The position numbers and the translations under genes were made by a program. A stretch of DNA of 64,000 nt from Planctomycetota bacterium (GTDB lineage Bacteria > Planctomycetota > UBA1135 > GCA-002748355). The notes beneath the pieces were generated by a model that was not told where the DNA came from, made no database searches, and saw only the letters and a list, made by a program, of their open reading frames with translations. Every line of letters begins with the position of its first letter. The stretch's first letter is position 1. Below, in pieces: positions 41,856 through 50,577 of the stretch. The stretch is taken from contig JACKHW010000003.1 of the NCBI GenBank assembly GCA_020638795.1, positions 62,001-126,000 on the forward strand. Direction: 5' to 3'.

Positions 41856-43003
41856 GCGGCATAGACGACACGCGTCACATCGACGCCGAGCGCGCCATCG
41901 GTCGCGCTGTCGCGGCCTTCGCGCAGAGCGGTGGCGAACTCGTCGATCATGCCCTGCTGACCCGACGACACGTCCTCGGATGGAATCGGTGTCATCCATC
42001 CGACCGGGTCGTCCAGTTTCTCTTGGACGTATCGATCGCCGAACGTCGCACGCGACGGCGCGTATGCCCGCAGTGCATCGCTCGGACTCAGCGTGCACTC
42101 GAAGCGCGCCGCGGACGTGTTGACCTCCAACTTGCTCTGCATACCGCCGAGTTGATTGTCACTCGCCCAGGCAATGCCGCGCGCGCCGTCGTCGAACTCG
42201 AGGATGCAAGTCCCCCAGTTCTCGACGTCGACCCACCCCGTCGCGAGCGGTGTCTCCCGCTCGTCGAGATCACGGGTCAACACGGCGACATCGGCAATCA
42301 CGGAGACACACTCGATCGCGCGACCGCGCGTGCGGGTTCCTTCTTCGCGCTTGAGCCAGAGCATGGCACCGATCGGATGAGCACCGAGACGCAGGAGCGC
42401 ACCACCTCCGGCATCCGCCCAACGCATCGAGAAGCGAGAATGCGATCCCTTGTGCGCTTCGTACCCCCGCATTTCGAGGATGCGACCGGCACCCGGCAAG
42501 AACCCGCTCATGCGCTGTATCGCCGGCGCGTGCACCCAATTCTCTCCGTAATAGAGTCGAACACCGGCCTCACGACACGCCGTCTCCATCGCGCGCGCGT
42601 CGCGGATCGCGACGTGCGCCATCGCTCGGCGCTCTTGCTGCCCGATCGTTGCAGGATCTACATCGTCACCGAGATCTTGTCCGACATAGGCCGTCAGCGG
42701 CTTCGTGCACACGACGTGCTTGCCGTGAGCGGCGGCTCGCTCGCAATAGTCACGATGCAATCGGTTCGGCACGCAGAGATCGACTGCGTCGACGTCCTCC
42801 CGTGCCAACACGGCCTCGAAGTCCGCATCGAACGAACCGATCGCATGCTCTCGCGCGAACACACGGGCGCGCTCGGGATCGCGCGAGCAGACGGTCACGA
42901 CAACGGCGCCAGGAGCCCGCAGATCGTGATAGCAACGCATGCGCGTCACGGCGAGGAACCCAGTACCGACGATCGCGATCCGTGGAAGCTCTCTGGCATT
43001 CAT
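41801..43003 (-). CDS. Gfo/Idh/MocA family NAD-dependent oxidoreductase
   Basis: A 400-residue two-domain dehydrogenase. The Rossmann domain begins RIAIVGTGFLAVTRMRCYHD, with VDAVDLCVPNRLHRDYCERA and the family CTKPLT motif (usually EKPLA). The C-terminal alpha/beta domain contains GVRLYYGENWVHAPAIQRM and GGGALLRLGAHPIGAMLW. The substrate is probably a sugar, inositol or sugar derivative. ATG 43003 is chosen over an in-frame start 18 bases upstream. It is divergent from the DUF1295 gene, and its 3' end overlaps the nucleotidyltransferase. Confidence 0.85.
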   Translation of the reverse strand: MNARELPRIAIVGTGFLAVTRMRCYHDLRAPGAVVVTVCSRDPERARVFAREHAIGSFDADFEAVLAREDVDAVDLCVPNRLHRDYCERAAAHGKHVVCTKPLTAYVGQDLGDDVDPATIGQQERRAMAHVAIRDARAMETACREAGVRLYYGENWVHAPAIQRMSGFLPGAGRILEMRGYEAHKGSHSRFSMRWADAGGGALLRLGAHPIGAMLWLKREEGTRTRGRAIECVSVIADVAVLTRDLDERETPLATGWVDVENWGTCILEFDDGARGIAWASDNQLGGMQSKLEVNTSAARFECTLSPSDALRAYAPSRATFGDRYVQEKLDDPVGWMTPIPSEDVSSGQQGMIDEFATALREGRDSATDGALGVDVTRVVYAAYVAASEGRRVLLSEFDS

Positions 43004-43091
43004 GGGCGGCGAGCATGCCACAACGTGGCGCTCTCGTCGAAGCGACGTTTGTCCCCTTGCGTCGCCGCTCGAACGGCCCCAGGCTCACAAG

Positions 43092-43865
43092 ATGTTCGAC
43101 TTCTCGGTGTGGCTCTACGGCCTCGGGGCCAGCGTCGTCTTGTTGACGCTCGTGTGGGTCGTTTCCGTCAAGAAGCGGGATGCGAGCATCATCGATCCGT
43201 TCTGGCCGCTCGTGTTCGCGCTGTCATGGTTCGTGTATCGCTTCACGTCGGACGTTCCCCATGGAACGCGCCACACGCTGGTCACCGTGTTGCTCCTCGT
43301 GTGGTCGCTGCGTCTCGCGGGGCACCTCTTCAAGCGGTGGAACGAGCCCGAGGACCGGCGCTACACCGCGATGCGCGAGCGACAAGGCGCGCACTTCGCG
43401 CGCAAGAGTCTCTTCACGATCTACTGGGTCCAAGCCCTACTTGCATGGGTCGTGTCGCTGCCATTGCTCGCGAACGCACTCGCGACGACGAGCCTCGGCG
43501 TGCTCGATGCGGCCGGCGTCGCGTTCTTCGTGGTCGGATTCCTATTCGAGGCGATCGGGGACGCGCAACTCACGCGGTTCAAAGCGCGCAGCGACTCGCG
43601 TGGTCGCGTCCTCGACACTGGACTGTGGCGATACACACGGCACCCGAACTACTTCGGTGAGTGCTGCGTCTGGTGGGGCTTCGGCCTGCTCGCCCTCGCA
43701 ACGGGAGCCTGGTGGGCTCTGGGTGGACCGCTCCTGATGACGATTCTGCTCCTCGAAGTGTCCGGCGTCGCGCTGCTCGAGCAGGACATCGAAGAACGTC
43801 GACCCGATTACGCTCAGTACGTGCGGCGAACGAGCGCGTTCTTCCCATGGCCACCCCGCGCGTGA
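43092..43865 (+). CDS. DUF1295 membrane protein (steroid 5-alpha-reductase-like)
   Basis: A 257-residue integral membrane protein with six to seven hydrophobic segments, including YGLGASVVLLTLVWVVSV and LVTVLLLVWSLRLAGHLF. The signature of DUF1295 is complete: RYTRHPNYFGECCVWWGFG, followed by a C-terminal VSGVALLEQDIEERRPDYAQ and YVRRTSAFFPW. Relatives reduce lipid double bonds with NADPH, but no member of this exact group is characterised to my knowledge. ATG 43092 is preferred because it directly precedes the first helix. It lies just upstream of eboA on the same strand. Confidence 0.88.
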   Translation: MFDFSVWLYGLGASVVLLTLVWVVSVKKRDASIIDPFWPLVFALSWFVYRFTSDVPHGTRHTLVTVLLLVWSLRLAGHLFKRWNEPEDRRYTAMRERQGAHFARKSLFTIYWVQALLAWVVSLPLLANALATTSLGVLDAAGVAFFVVGFLFEAIGDAQLTRFKARSDSRGRVLDTGLWRYTRHPNYFGECCVWWGFGLLALATGAWWALGGPLLMTILLLEVSGVALLEQDIEERRPDYAQYVRRTSAFFPWPPRA

Positions 43866-43936
43866 CGCGAATCGCGCCCGAAAGTACGGCTTTTTGACCC
43901 TGGCACGATTGCCCCCCGGGTTAGGTTGACCCGGCA

Positions 43937-44770
43937 ATGGCTGGTGACCCCTTCGAAGCTCCGGTTCTTGGTCCCTGGTTCGAGGACGCGATGCGCCGCG
44001 TGCGAGACGACCCGAAGGCGCTCGCCATCGTGCTTCCATCGCTGGCGCGAAGAGCCGGTCGCGCCGAACTCGCACGGGGCAGGATCCGTATTGGCGAAGC
44101 CGAGATCGAACGCGGAGCCTGGCGCACGTGCGACGTGGCCGGTCATCGGCTGATCGAAGCGTGTGCCATCGCGCACGCGGACCTCGACGACTCTGTCCTC
44201 CATGAGCTCTTCCTCCACGGCGATTTCGAAGAGCGCGTGATCGTCTTGCGCCATGTGTCGCTCCTCCCGATCCAGAGCGTGACGATCGCGCTGCTCGGTG
44301 AAGTCCAACGCACGAACACTGCCGCATGGTTCGAAGCGCTGGTGTGCGACAACGACCTGCTCGCGCGTGCAGTCGCGAGTGGGCGACTCCCGCGGGACGA
44401 TGCGTACAAGATTCTCCTCAAAGGAGCCTTCGTCGACCTGCGGCTGCATCGCTTCTACGGCATCGAGCATCACGCGAGCGCCGAGTTGACGCGCTTCGTC
44501 ACCGGTCTCGCGACGGAGCGCGAAGCCGCAGGACGTGCTGTCTGGGTCGACACCAACCGTCTCGTCGCCCACGCGCCGATCGAGGGCAGCGTCGATCGGG
44601 TTCTCCGTGGGCTCGAGGATTCGCGTGCGGAATACCGCCATGCGTCGGTCGACGGCCTCGCCGTACTCCTCGCGACGCACGGCGACGCCCGGCTGAACGC
44701 TGCCGCCCGAGGCGCGTTCGAACGCGAATCGGACCCCGGACTGCGCGTTCGACTCTCCGAACTCATCTGA
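43937..44770 (+). CDS. eboA: EboA domain-containing protein
   Basis: A 277-residue cytoplasmic helical protein. VLHELFLHGDFEERVIVLRH, LGEVQRTNTAAWFEALVCDN, AYKILLKGAFVDLRLHRFYG and IEHHASAELTRFVTGLATER match EboA, the first protein of the ebo metabolite-traffic cluster known for delivering natural-product precursors to the periplasm (for example scytonemin in cyanobacteria). A 6-bp inverted repeat (CCGGGT/ACCCGG, 43916-43934) ends two bases before ATG 43937 and could hide the ribosome site. Only eboB follows; the rest of the cluster is not in the window. Confidence 0.85.
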   Translation: MAGDPFEAPVLGPWFEDAMRRVRDDPKALAIVLPSLARRAGRAELARGRIRIGEAEIERGAWRTCDVAGHRLIEACAIAHADLDDSVLHELFLHGDFEERVIVLRHVSLLPIQSVTIALLGEVQRTNTAAWFEALVCDNDLLARAVASGRLPRDDAYKILLKGAFVDLRLHRFYGIEHHASAELTRFVTGLATEREAAGRAVWVDTNRLVAHAPIEGSVDRVLRGLEDSRAEYRHASVDGLAVLLATHGDARLNAAARGAFERESDPGLRVRLSELI

Positions 44771-44775
44771 CTTCC

Positions 44776-44798
44776 CCTGACAGATCTCCTGACAGATC
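44776..44798 (+). repeat. Tandem direct repeat CCTGACAGATC
   Basis: Two identical 11-base copies (44776-44786 and 44788-44798) separated by one T lie between eboA and eboB. A CTGAC also ends at the eboA stop. It may be a small duplication or a binding site. Confidence 0.5.
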
Positions 44799-44832
44799 CG
44801 AACAGCACCAACCGCTCCAAAAGCAGAACGCG

Positions 44833-45714
44833 ATGCGCATCTTCGAACCTCACGCCCACATGTTCAGCCGCGTCACGGACGACTACGAACGCATGGCTCT
44901 TTCGGGCATCCGCGTCGTCCTGGAGCCGGCGTTCTGGCTCGGGCAGAACCGCACGTCGGTCGGCACGTTCATCGACTACTTCGACACGTTGCTCGGCTGG
45001 GAGCGCTTCCGGTCCGAACAGAACGGCATCTGGCACCTGTCGACGATGGGACTCAACCCGCGGGAAGCCAACGACGACCGCGTCAACGACGCCGTCCTCG
45101 AAGTCCTCCCCCGCTATCTCGAGAAGGATGGCGTCGTCGGTGTCGGGGAAATCGGACTCGACGATCAAACGGCCAAGGAAGAGAAGTTCTTCCTCGCGCA
45201 GCTCGAGCTGGCACGCGTCCATGATCTTCCGGTCCTCGTCCACACACCGCATCGCGACAAGAAGCGCGGATTCGAGCGCTGCATCGACCTGATTCGGGAT
45301 GCGGGCTTCCCGATGGAACGCGTCCTCCTCGATCACGGCAACGAGGAGACGATTCGCGTGACGCGCGATCTCGGCTGCGTCTCGGGCTTCTCGATCTACC
45401 CCAACACCAAGATGGACCCGCCTCGCATGGTGCGGCTCATTCAGGAGTACGGCGTCGAAGGCATCGTGATCAACGGGGCATGCGACTGGGGCGTGAGTGA
45501 CCCTCTCTCGGTGCCGAAGACCGTACTCCGCCTCGAGGGCGCAGGCATCGGTGATGACGACATCGAGCGTCTCGTCTGGCGCAACCCGATCGACTTCTTC
45601 GCGCAATCAGGGCGCATCGACGAGGCGGCGCTGCTGCAACGCCCGCGGCAGGACCGCTCCGAGACGTTCGACGGCAATTCGATGCTGCGGGGTCAAGACC
45701 CCGCGACGGCCTGA
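44833..45714 (+). CDS. eboB: TatD-family metal hydrolase, EboB-like
   Basis: A 293-residue amidohydrolase-fold protein. The N-terminal metal ligands are in FEPHAHMFSRVTDDYERM, and further motifs are GVVGVGEIGLDD, LPVLVHTPHRDKKRG, VLLDHGNEETI and VINGACDWGVSDPLSVPK. The last carries the terminal Asp. It follows eboA after 62 bases, the usual order of the ebo cluster, so it is named eboB on context. The substrate is unknown. ATG 44833 is chosen; the longer frame upstream is a shadow of eboA. Confidence 0.83.
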   Translation: MRIFEPHAHMFSRVTDDYERMALSGIRVVLEPAFWLGQNRTSVGTFIDYFDTLLGWERFRSEQNGIWHLSTMGLNPREANDDRVNDAVLEVLPRYLEKDGVVGVGEIGLDDQTAKEEKFFLAQLELARVHDLPVLVHTPHRDKKRGFERCIDLIRDAGFPMERVLLDHGNEETIRVTRDLGCVSGFSIYPNTKMDPPRMVRLIQEYGVEGIVINGACDWGVSDPLSVPKTVLRLEGAGIGDDDIERLVWRNPIDFFAQSGRIDEAALLQRPRQDRSETFDGNSMLRGQDPATA

Positions 45715-45777
45715 CTTCGCGCGAATTTCGATCCTGCGAGGCATTCTGTCGCGAGGGTGGCTCGACGTGCCCTCGTC

Positions 45778-45805
45778 TTGAAAATCGAGAGTCCGTTCCT
45801 AGAGT
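45778..45805 (+). promoter_or_regulatory. Possible promoter of the nqr operon
   Basis: The 211-base gap before nqrA contains TTGAAA (45778-45783) and, after 16 bases, TAGAGT (45800-45805, four of six matches to TATAAT). It would leave a leader of about 110 bases before ATG 45926. Pattern match only. Confidence 0.3.
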
Positions 45806-45925
45806 CCTTGCGCCGAGAACGCCAGCGCCGGAGCGACCACGCGACGAATCTCGCGTCGTGCCACCAAGCTGCGGTGCGCCATCGGCGATCTCGAACTTCA
45901 GCCGAACCCATTCACAAGGGCCTTG

Positions 45926-47299
45926 ATGAGCGCGCAGCATTTCAAGATCCGGAAGGGCCTCGACCTTCCGATCACGGGCGCACCGAAGCAGGAGATCTCG
46001 GCGGCGCGCGACGTGACGCAGGTCGGACTCCTCGGCGCCAACTACCACGGAATGAAGCCGACCATGCTCGTGCAGGTCGGTGATCGCGTGAAGCGCGGCC
46101 AGCCGCTCTTCGAGGACAAGAAGACACCCGGCGTGCTCTTCACGTCACCCTCTGCGGGTCAGGTCGTCGCGGTCCACCGTGGAGACAAGCGCGTCTTCCA
46201 CTCCGTCGTCGTCAAGTGCGACGGAGACGCAGCCGTCGAATACCGCCTACCCGGCAACAAGTCCCTCGAGTCCGCGAATCGGGACGAAGTCCGCGACCTA
46301 CTCGTGGCCTCGGGGCAATGGGTCTCGTTCCGCACGCGCCCCTACAGCAAGACGCCGGCCCTCGACGCGGTGCCAACGGCGATCTTCGTGTCCGCGATGG
46401 ACACGAGCCCGCTCGCGGCGGATCCGCTCGTCGTGATCCACAAACGCGCCGACGACTTCCGGCTCGGCGTGTTGGCCCTGACCAAGCTGACGACCGGGGA
46501 CGTGTTCCTCTCGTCGAAGAGTGGCACCCAGGTCCCCGGAGCGGACATCGCGAAGGTCCGACACGCATCGTTCGAAGGGCCGCATCCCGCCGGACTCGTC
46601 GGCACGCACATCCACTATCTGCGCCCGGCCAGTCTCGCGCACATGGCCTGGACGATCGGGTATCAGGACGTGATCGCACTCGGTGCGCTGTTCCGGACGG
46701 GGACGATCGACGCGACGCGCGTCGTGAGCCTTGCCGGCCCCGCCGCGAAGGAGCCGCGACTCGTCAAGACGATCCTCGGAGCACGACTCTCCGACCTCTG
46801 CGCCGGTGAGATCGCCGACCCGAGCCTCGAGACACGCATCGTTTCGGGAAGCGTACTGTGTGGGGACAAGGCCTCGGGTGATCTCGCCGACGTGACGGGG
46901 TTCCTCGGGCGCTTCCACGTGCAGGTCACATTGCTGCGCGAAGGTCGTCAGCGCGAGTTCCTCGGGTGGCACATGCCCGGCGGCAATCGCTACTCGATCA
47001 AGAACGTCTACGTCTCGGCGCTGAATCGCGCGAAGAAGTTCGCCTTCACGACCAACACCAATGGCTCGCCGCGCGCGATGGTCCCGGTCGGTAGTTACGA
47101 AGCCGTGATGCCGCTCGACATCCTGCCGACACAACTCTTGCGCGCCCTGTTGTCGCAAGACACCGACACGGCCCAACAACTCGGCGTCCTCGAACTCGAC
47201 GAAGAAGACCTCGGTCTCTGTACGTTCGTCGATCCGGGTAAGTCCGATTTCCCCCATCTGCTCCGCGAGAGCCTGACCATGATCGAGAGAGACGGCTGA
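45926..47299 (+). CDS. nqrA: Na+-translocating NADH:quinone reductase subunit A
   Basis: NqrA is the peripheral quinone-binding subunit of the sodium pump that oxidises NADH and reduces ubiquinone while exporting Na+. The 457-residue product has the characteristic opening FKIRKGLDLPITGAPKQEIS, the barrel-sandwich VQVGDRVKRGQPLFEDKKTP and GVLFTSPSAGQVVAVHRGDK, and the later MPLDILPTQLLRALLSQDTD. ATG 45926 follows AAGGG at a normal distance; a TTG immediately upstream is less likely. It is the first gene of the nqrABCDEF-apbE-nqrM operon. Its stop and the nqrB start share one base (TGATG). Confidence 0.95.
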   Translation: MSAQHFKIRKGLDLPITGAPKQEISAARDVTQVGLLGANYHGMKPTMLVQVGDRVKRGQPLFEDKKTPGVLFTSPSAGQVVAVHRGDKRVFHSVVVKCDGDAAVEYRLPGNKSLESANRDEVRDLLVASGQWVSFRTRPYSKTPALDAVPTAIFVSAMDTSPLAADPLVVIHKRADDFRLGVLALTKLTTGDVFLSSKSGTQVPGADIAKVRHASFEGPHPAGLVGTHIHYLRPASLAHMAWTIGYQDVIALGALFRTGTIDATRVVSLAGPAAKEPRLVKTILGARLSDLCAGEIADPSLETRIVSGSVLCGDKASGDLADVTGFLGRFHVQVTLLREGRQREFLGWHMPGGNRYSIKNVYVSALNRAKKFAFTTNTNGSPRAMVPVGSYEAVMPLDILPTQLLRALLSQDTDTAQQLGVLELDEEDLGLCTFVDPGKSDFPHLLRESLTMIERDG

Positions 47300-48516
47300 T
47301 GCTCGGCTTGCTCGAGAAGCTGGGCAAACCCTTCCACAAGGGTGGCAAGCTCGAAAAGCTCTATCCCGCTTACGAGGCGCTCGACACGTTCCTCTACACG
47401 CCCGCCGATGTCACGACGGGCAAGAGTCACGTGCGGGACAGCCTCGACCTCAAACGCATGATGATCACCGTCGTCTGGGCGCTGGTTCCGTGCGTCCTGA
47501 TGGCGATGTACAACACCGGCCTCCAGGCCAACGAAGCGATCCGCGCGAGCGAGGCATTGAGCGGTGCTGCGGGTTGGCGCGGATCGATCCTCGAAGGGCT
47601 CGGCATCGGATACGACCCCGGCAGCATCTTCGCCTGCTTCGTTCACGGCGCGCTCTACTTCTTGCCCGTCTACGTCGTCACGATGGCGGTTGGCGGGACG
47701 TGGGAAGCGATCTTCGCCCTCGTGCGAGGTCACGAGATCAACGAGGGCTTTCTCGTCACCGGTCTGCTCTTTCCGCTGACACTCCCGCCGACGATCCCGC
47801 TCTGGCAGGTCGCCGTCGGGATCAGTTTCGGCGTCGTGCTCGCCAAGGAAGTCTTCGGCGGCACCGGCAAGAACTTCCTCAACGTCGCGCTGGCGTCGCG
47901 CGCCTTCCTCTACTTCGCATACCCCGCCGATATCAGCGGTGAGATCTGGGTCGCGGGTGCGGGCGCGGACGGCGTGAGCGGTGCCACGATCCTCGGTGTC
48001 GCCGCGTCGAACGGCATGGAGGCAGTGCAGGCGAAGTTCACGCTGATGAACACGTTCCTCGGTTTCATCCCGGGTTCGATGGGTGAGACTTCGGTGCTCG
48101 CCTGTCTCCTCGGTGCCGGCTTCCTGATCCTCACGGGCATCGGTTCGTGGCGCATCATGCTCGGCGTCGTGATCGGCACGGTCGGTCTCGCCGGTCTGCT
48201 GCACTACGCGATCGGCTCGCAGAGCAATCCGATGTTCGGCATGAGCCCGATCTGGCACCTCTGCAGTGGCGGACTCGCGTTCGGCCTCGTCTTCATGGCT
48301 ACGGACCCGGTTTCGGCAGCCATGACGGAAACCGGCAAGTGGTTCTACGGGATCTTGATCGGGTTCATGACCGTGTTGATTCGCGTCATCAACCCCGCGT
48401 TCCCCGAAGGGATCATGCTCGCGATCCTGTTCGGGAACGTCTTCGCCCCGCTGATCGACTACTTCGTCGTCAAAGCCAACGTCAAGCGCAGGATGGTGCG
48501 AAGTGCACAAGGATAG
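47299..48516 (+). CDS. nqrB: Na+-NQR subunit B
   Basis: NqrB is the large membrane subunit carrying covalent FMN, riboflavin and the Na+ path. The 405-residue product has about ten helices. The flavinylation motif GADGVSGATILG places the FMN-linked Thr at residue 230. Other family segments are HVRDSLDLKRMMITVVWALV, GHEINEGFLVTGLLFPLTLP, GGTGKNFLNVALASRAFLYF and FMATDPVSAAMTETGKWFYG. The start overlaps the nqrA stop by one base, and its end overlaps the GTG start of nqrC by 14 bases. Confidence 0.95.
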   Translation: MLGLLEKLGKPFHKGGKLEKLYPAYEALDTFLYTPADVTTGKSHVRDSLDLKRMMITVVWALVPCVLMAMYNTGLQANEAIRASEALSGAAGWRGSILEGLGIGYDPGSIFACFVHGALYFLPVYVVTMAVGGTWEAIFALVRGHEINEGFLVTGLLFPLTLPPTIPLWQVAVGISFGVVLAKEVFGGTGKNFLNVALASRAFLYFAYPADISGEIWVAGAGADGVSGATILGVAASNGMEAVQAKFTLMNTFLGFIPGSMGETSVLACLLGAGFLILTGIGSWRIMLGVVIGTVGLAGLLHYAIGSQSNPMFGMSPIWHLCSGGLAFGLVFMATDPVSAAMTETGKWFYGILIGFMTVLIRVINPAFPEGIMLAILFGNVFAPLIDYFVVKANVKRRMVRSAQG

Positions 48517-49261
48517 CATCGGCAAGATCCTCTTCGTCGCGATCGCGCTCTGCGCCGTTTGCGCGGTCGTCGTCTCGATCGCTTCGGTCGGCTTGCGTCC
48601 TTACCAGGAGAAGAACAAGTCGCTCGACCTCAAGCGCAACGTCTTGCTCGCGATCGGTGCCGTGAAGCAGGGTGAGAAGGTCTCTGGCGAAAAGATCGAG
48701 GAGATCTTCTCCAAACTGACGCCGCGCCTCGTCGAGCTCGGTACCGGCCGTTACGTCGATGCCAGTCCGGAAGAAATCGCGGCGTTCAACCCGATCGAAG
48801 CCGCGAAGAAGCCCGAGACGTCCATTGTGATTCCGCCAGCGAAGGACATCGCCGGAATCAAGCGCCGAGCGAAACTCGCCCGCATCTACACCACCGAGGA
48901 CGGACGTCTGATCCTGCCGATCTACGGCAAGGGCCTGTGGTCGACGATGTTCGCCTACCTCGCGGTGCAACCGGACGCACAACACACGATCGACGGCCTC
49001 GTCTACTACCAGCACGGCGAGACTCCCGGCCTCGGCGGCGAAGTCGACAATCCACTTTGGCGCGGCCAATTCGTCGGCAAGAAGGTCCTCGACGGCAGCG
49101 GCAAGTATCGCCTCGAAGTCCTCAAGGGCACGGGGAACAAGCTCGACGAATACTCCGCAGACGGCATGTCGGGCGCGACGATCACGACGCGCGGTGTCGA
49201 CAACATGCTCGAGTACTGGCTCGGCCCCGATTGCTTCGGGCCCCTTCTCGCGTCGAGCTGA
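48503..49261 (+). CDS. nqrC: Na+-NQR subunit C
   Basis: NqrC carries the second covalent FMN on a periplasmic domain held by one N-terminal helix (KILFVAIALCAVCAVVVSIA). The 252-residue product contains the motif ADGMSGATITTRGV with the flavinylated Thr at 226, plus YGKGLWSTMFAYLAVQPD and HGETPGLGGEVDNPLW. Translation starts at GTG 48503, inside the end of nqrB (14-base overlap); no ATG is available before the helix. The FMN is attached by the ApbE encoded downstream. Confidence 0.94.
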   Translation: MHKDSIGKILFVAIALCAVCAVVVSIASVGLRPYQEKNKSLDLKRNVLLAIGAVKQGEKVSGEKIEEIFSKLTPRLVELGTGRYVDASPEEIAAFNPIEAAKKPETSIVIPPAKDIAGIKRRAKLARIYTTEDGRLILPIYGKGLWSTMFAYLAVQPDAQHTIDGLVYYQHGETPGLGGEVDNPLWRGQFVGKKVLDGSGKYRLEVLKGTGNKLDEYSADGMSGATITTRGVDNMLEYWLGPDCFGPLLASS

Positions 49262-49281
49262 ATCGAACTGGACTCACGATC

Positions 49282-49902
49282 ATGACCAAGCCCAAGGAAG
49301 TTCTCGTCGAGCCGATCTTCGAGCAGAATCCGATCGCACTCCAAGTGCTCGGAATCTGCTCGGCGCTGGCGGTGACCTCGAAGCTCGCCCCGACGCTCAT
49401 CATGTGCGTCTCCGTGATCTTCGTCACCGCGATGAGCAACGCGTCGGTGGCTCTGATTCGCAAACAGATCCCGAGCAGCATCCGCATCATCGTGCAGATG
49501 ACGATCATCGCTTCGCTCGTGATCGTCGTCGAACAGGTGCTCAAGGCCTACGCGTTCGACGTCTACAAGACGATGTCGGTGTTCGTGAGTCTCATCATCA
49601 CGAACTGCATCGTCATGGGTCGTGCCGAGGCGTTCGCGATGAAGAACCCGGTCGGCATGAGTTTCCTCGACGGAATCGGCAACGGCCTCGGCTACAGCGC
49701 CGTGCTCCTCTTCGTCGCGGTGATCCGTGAGTCCCTCGGGTCCGGCAAGCTGCTCGGCTACACGTTGATGAAGCCGGTCACCGAAGGCGGTTGGTATCCG
49801 ACCAACGGCCTTCTCCTGCTGCCCCCGAGTGCCTTCTTCATCATTGGAATCTTCATCTGGATCCTCAGGACCTGGAAGAAGAACCAGGTCGAGGCGGCGT
49901 GA
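49282..49902 (+). CDS. nqrD: Na+-NQR subunit D
   Basis: A 206-residue membrane subunit with six helices in an inverted-repeat fold shared with NqrE. The paired cysteines that hold the intramembrane [2Fe-2S] cluster lie in TLIMCVSVIFVTAMSNASVA and SLIITNCIVMGRAEAFAMKN. The C-terminus FFIIGIFIWILRTWKKNQVE is typical. ATG 49282 starts 20 bases after nqrC. Its TGA shares one base with the nqrE ATG, so the two symmetric subunits are translated together. Confidence 0.95.
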   Translation: MTKPKEVLVEPIFEQNPIALQVLGICSALAVTSKLAPTLIMCVSVIFVTAMSNASVALIRKQIPSSIRIIVQMTIIASLVIVVEQVLKAYAFDVYKTMSVFVSLIITNCIVMGRAEAFAMKNPVGMSFLDGIGNGLGYSAVLLFVAVIRESLGSGKLLGYTLMKPVTEGGWYPTNGLLLLPPSAFFIIGIFIWILRTWKKNQVEAA

Positions 49903-50513
49903 TGTTCGAACAGTACCTCGCGATCTTCATCAAGAGCGTCTTCATCGAGAACCTGGCGCTCAGCTTCTTCCTCGGGATGTGCACCTTCCTTGCCGTGTCG
50001 AAGAAGGTCGAAACCGCGCTCAGCCTCGGTATCGCGGTGATCGTCGTGCAGACGATCACCGTGCCGGTCAACAACCTCATCTATCAGAACCTCCTGAAGC
50101 CGGGCGCGCTCGCTTGGGCCGGTGCGCCCGACGTCGACCTCAGCTTCATCGGGCTGATCAGCTACATCGGCGTCATCGCCGCGATCGTCCAGATCCTCGA
50201 GATGGCGCTCGATCGCTATTTTCCGGCCCTCTACAACGCGCTCGGCATCTTCTTGCCGCTGATCACCGTCAACTGCGCGATCCTCGGTGGCTCGCTGCTC
50301 ATGATCGAGCGCGACTACCAGTTCGGCGAGAGTGTCGTCTACGGGTTCGGGTCGGGAACGGGCTGGGCGCTCGCGATCACGGCGCTTGCCGGTATCCGCG
50401 AGAAGCTCAAGTACAGCGACGTGCCCGCGGGACTCCGCGGTCTCGGGATCACCTTCATCACGGTCGGCCTGATGTCGCTCGCCTTCATGGCGTTCGGCGG
50501 CATCAGCCTCTGA
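49902..50513 (+). CDS. nqrE: Na+-NQR subunit E
   Basis: A 203-residue six-helix membrane subunit homologous to NqrD in opposite topology. Cluster-ligand cysteines are in FFLGMCTFLAVSKKVETALS and LITVNCAILGGSLLMIERDY. Further signatures are VPVNNLIYQNLLKPGALAWA and FGSGTGWALAITALAGIREK. The start shares one base with the nqrD stop (TGATG). A 64-base gap separates it from nqrF; I see no strong internal terminator there. Confidence 0.95.
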   Translation: MFEQYLAIFIKSVFIENLALSFFLGMCTFLAVSKKVETALSLGIAVIVVQTITVPVNNLIYQNLLKPGALAWAGAPDVDLSFIGLISYIGVIAAIVQILEMALDRYFPALYNALGIFLPLITVNCAILGGSLLMIERDYQFGESVVYGFGSGTGWALAITALAGIREKLKYSDVPAGLRGLGITFITVGLMSLAFMAFGGISL

Positions 50514-50577
50514 GAAGCATCGTCATGCGATTCTGCCTTACTCTCCTCATGACCCCGGACACGGCGAGGACGTCCCG

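Noticed and set aside
43901..43913. Sigma-54-like TGGCACGATTGCC before eboA
   Set aside because: The spacing between the GG and GC elements is three bases too short for a sigma-54 promoter.
47095..48525. 476-codon acidic open frame antisense to nqrB
   Set aside because: It is a low-complexity Asp/Glu/Arg shadow of the membrane protein gene.
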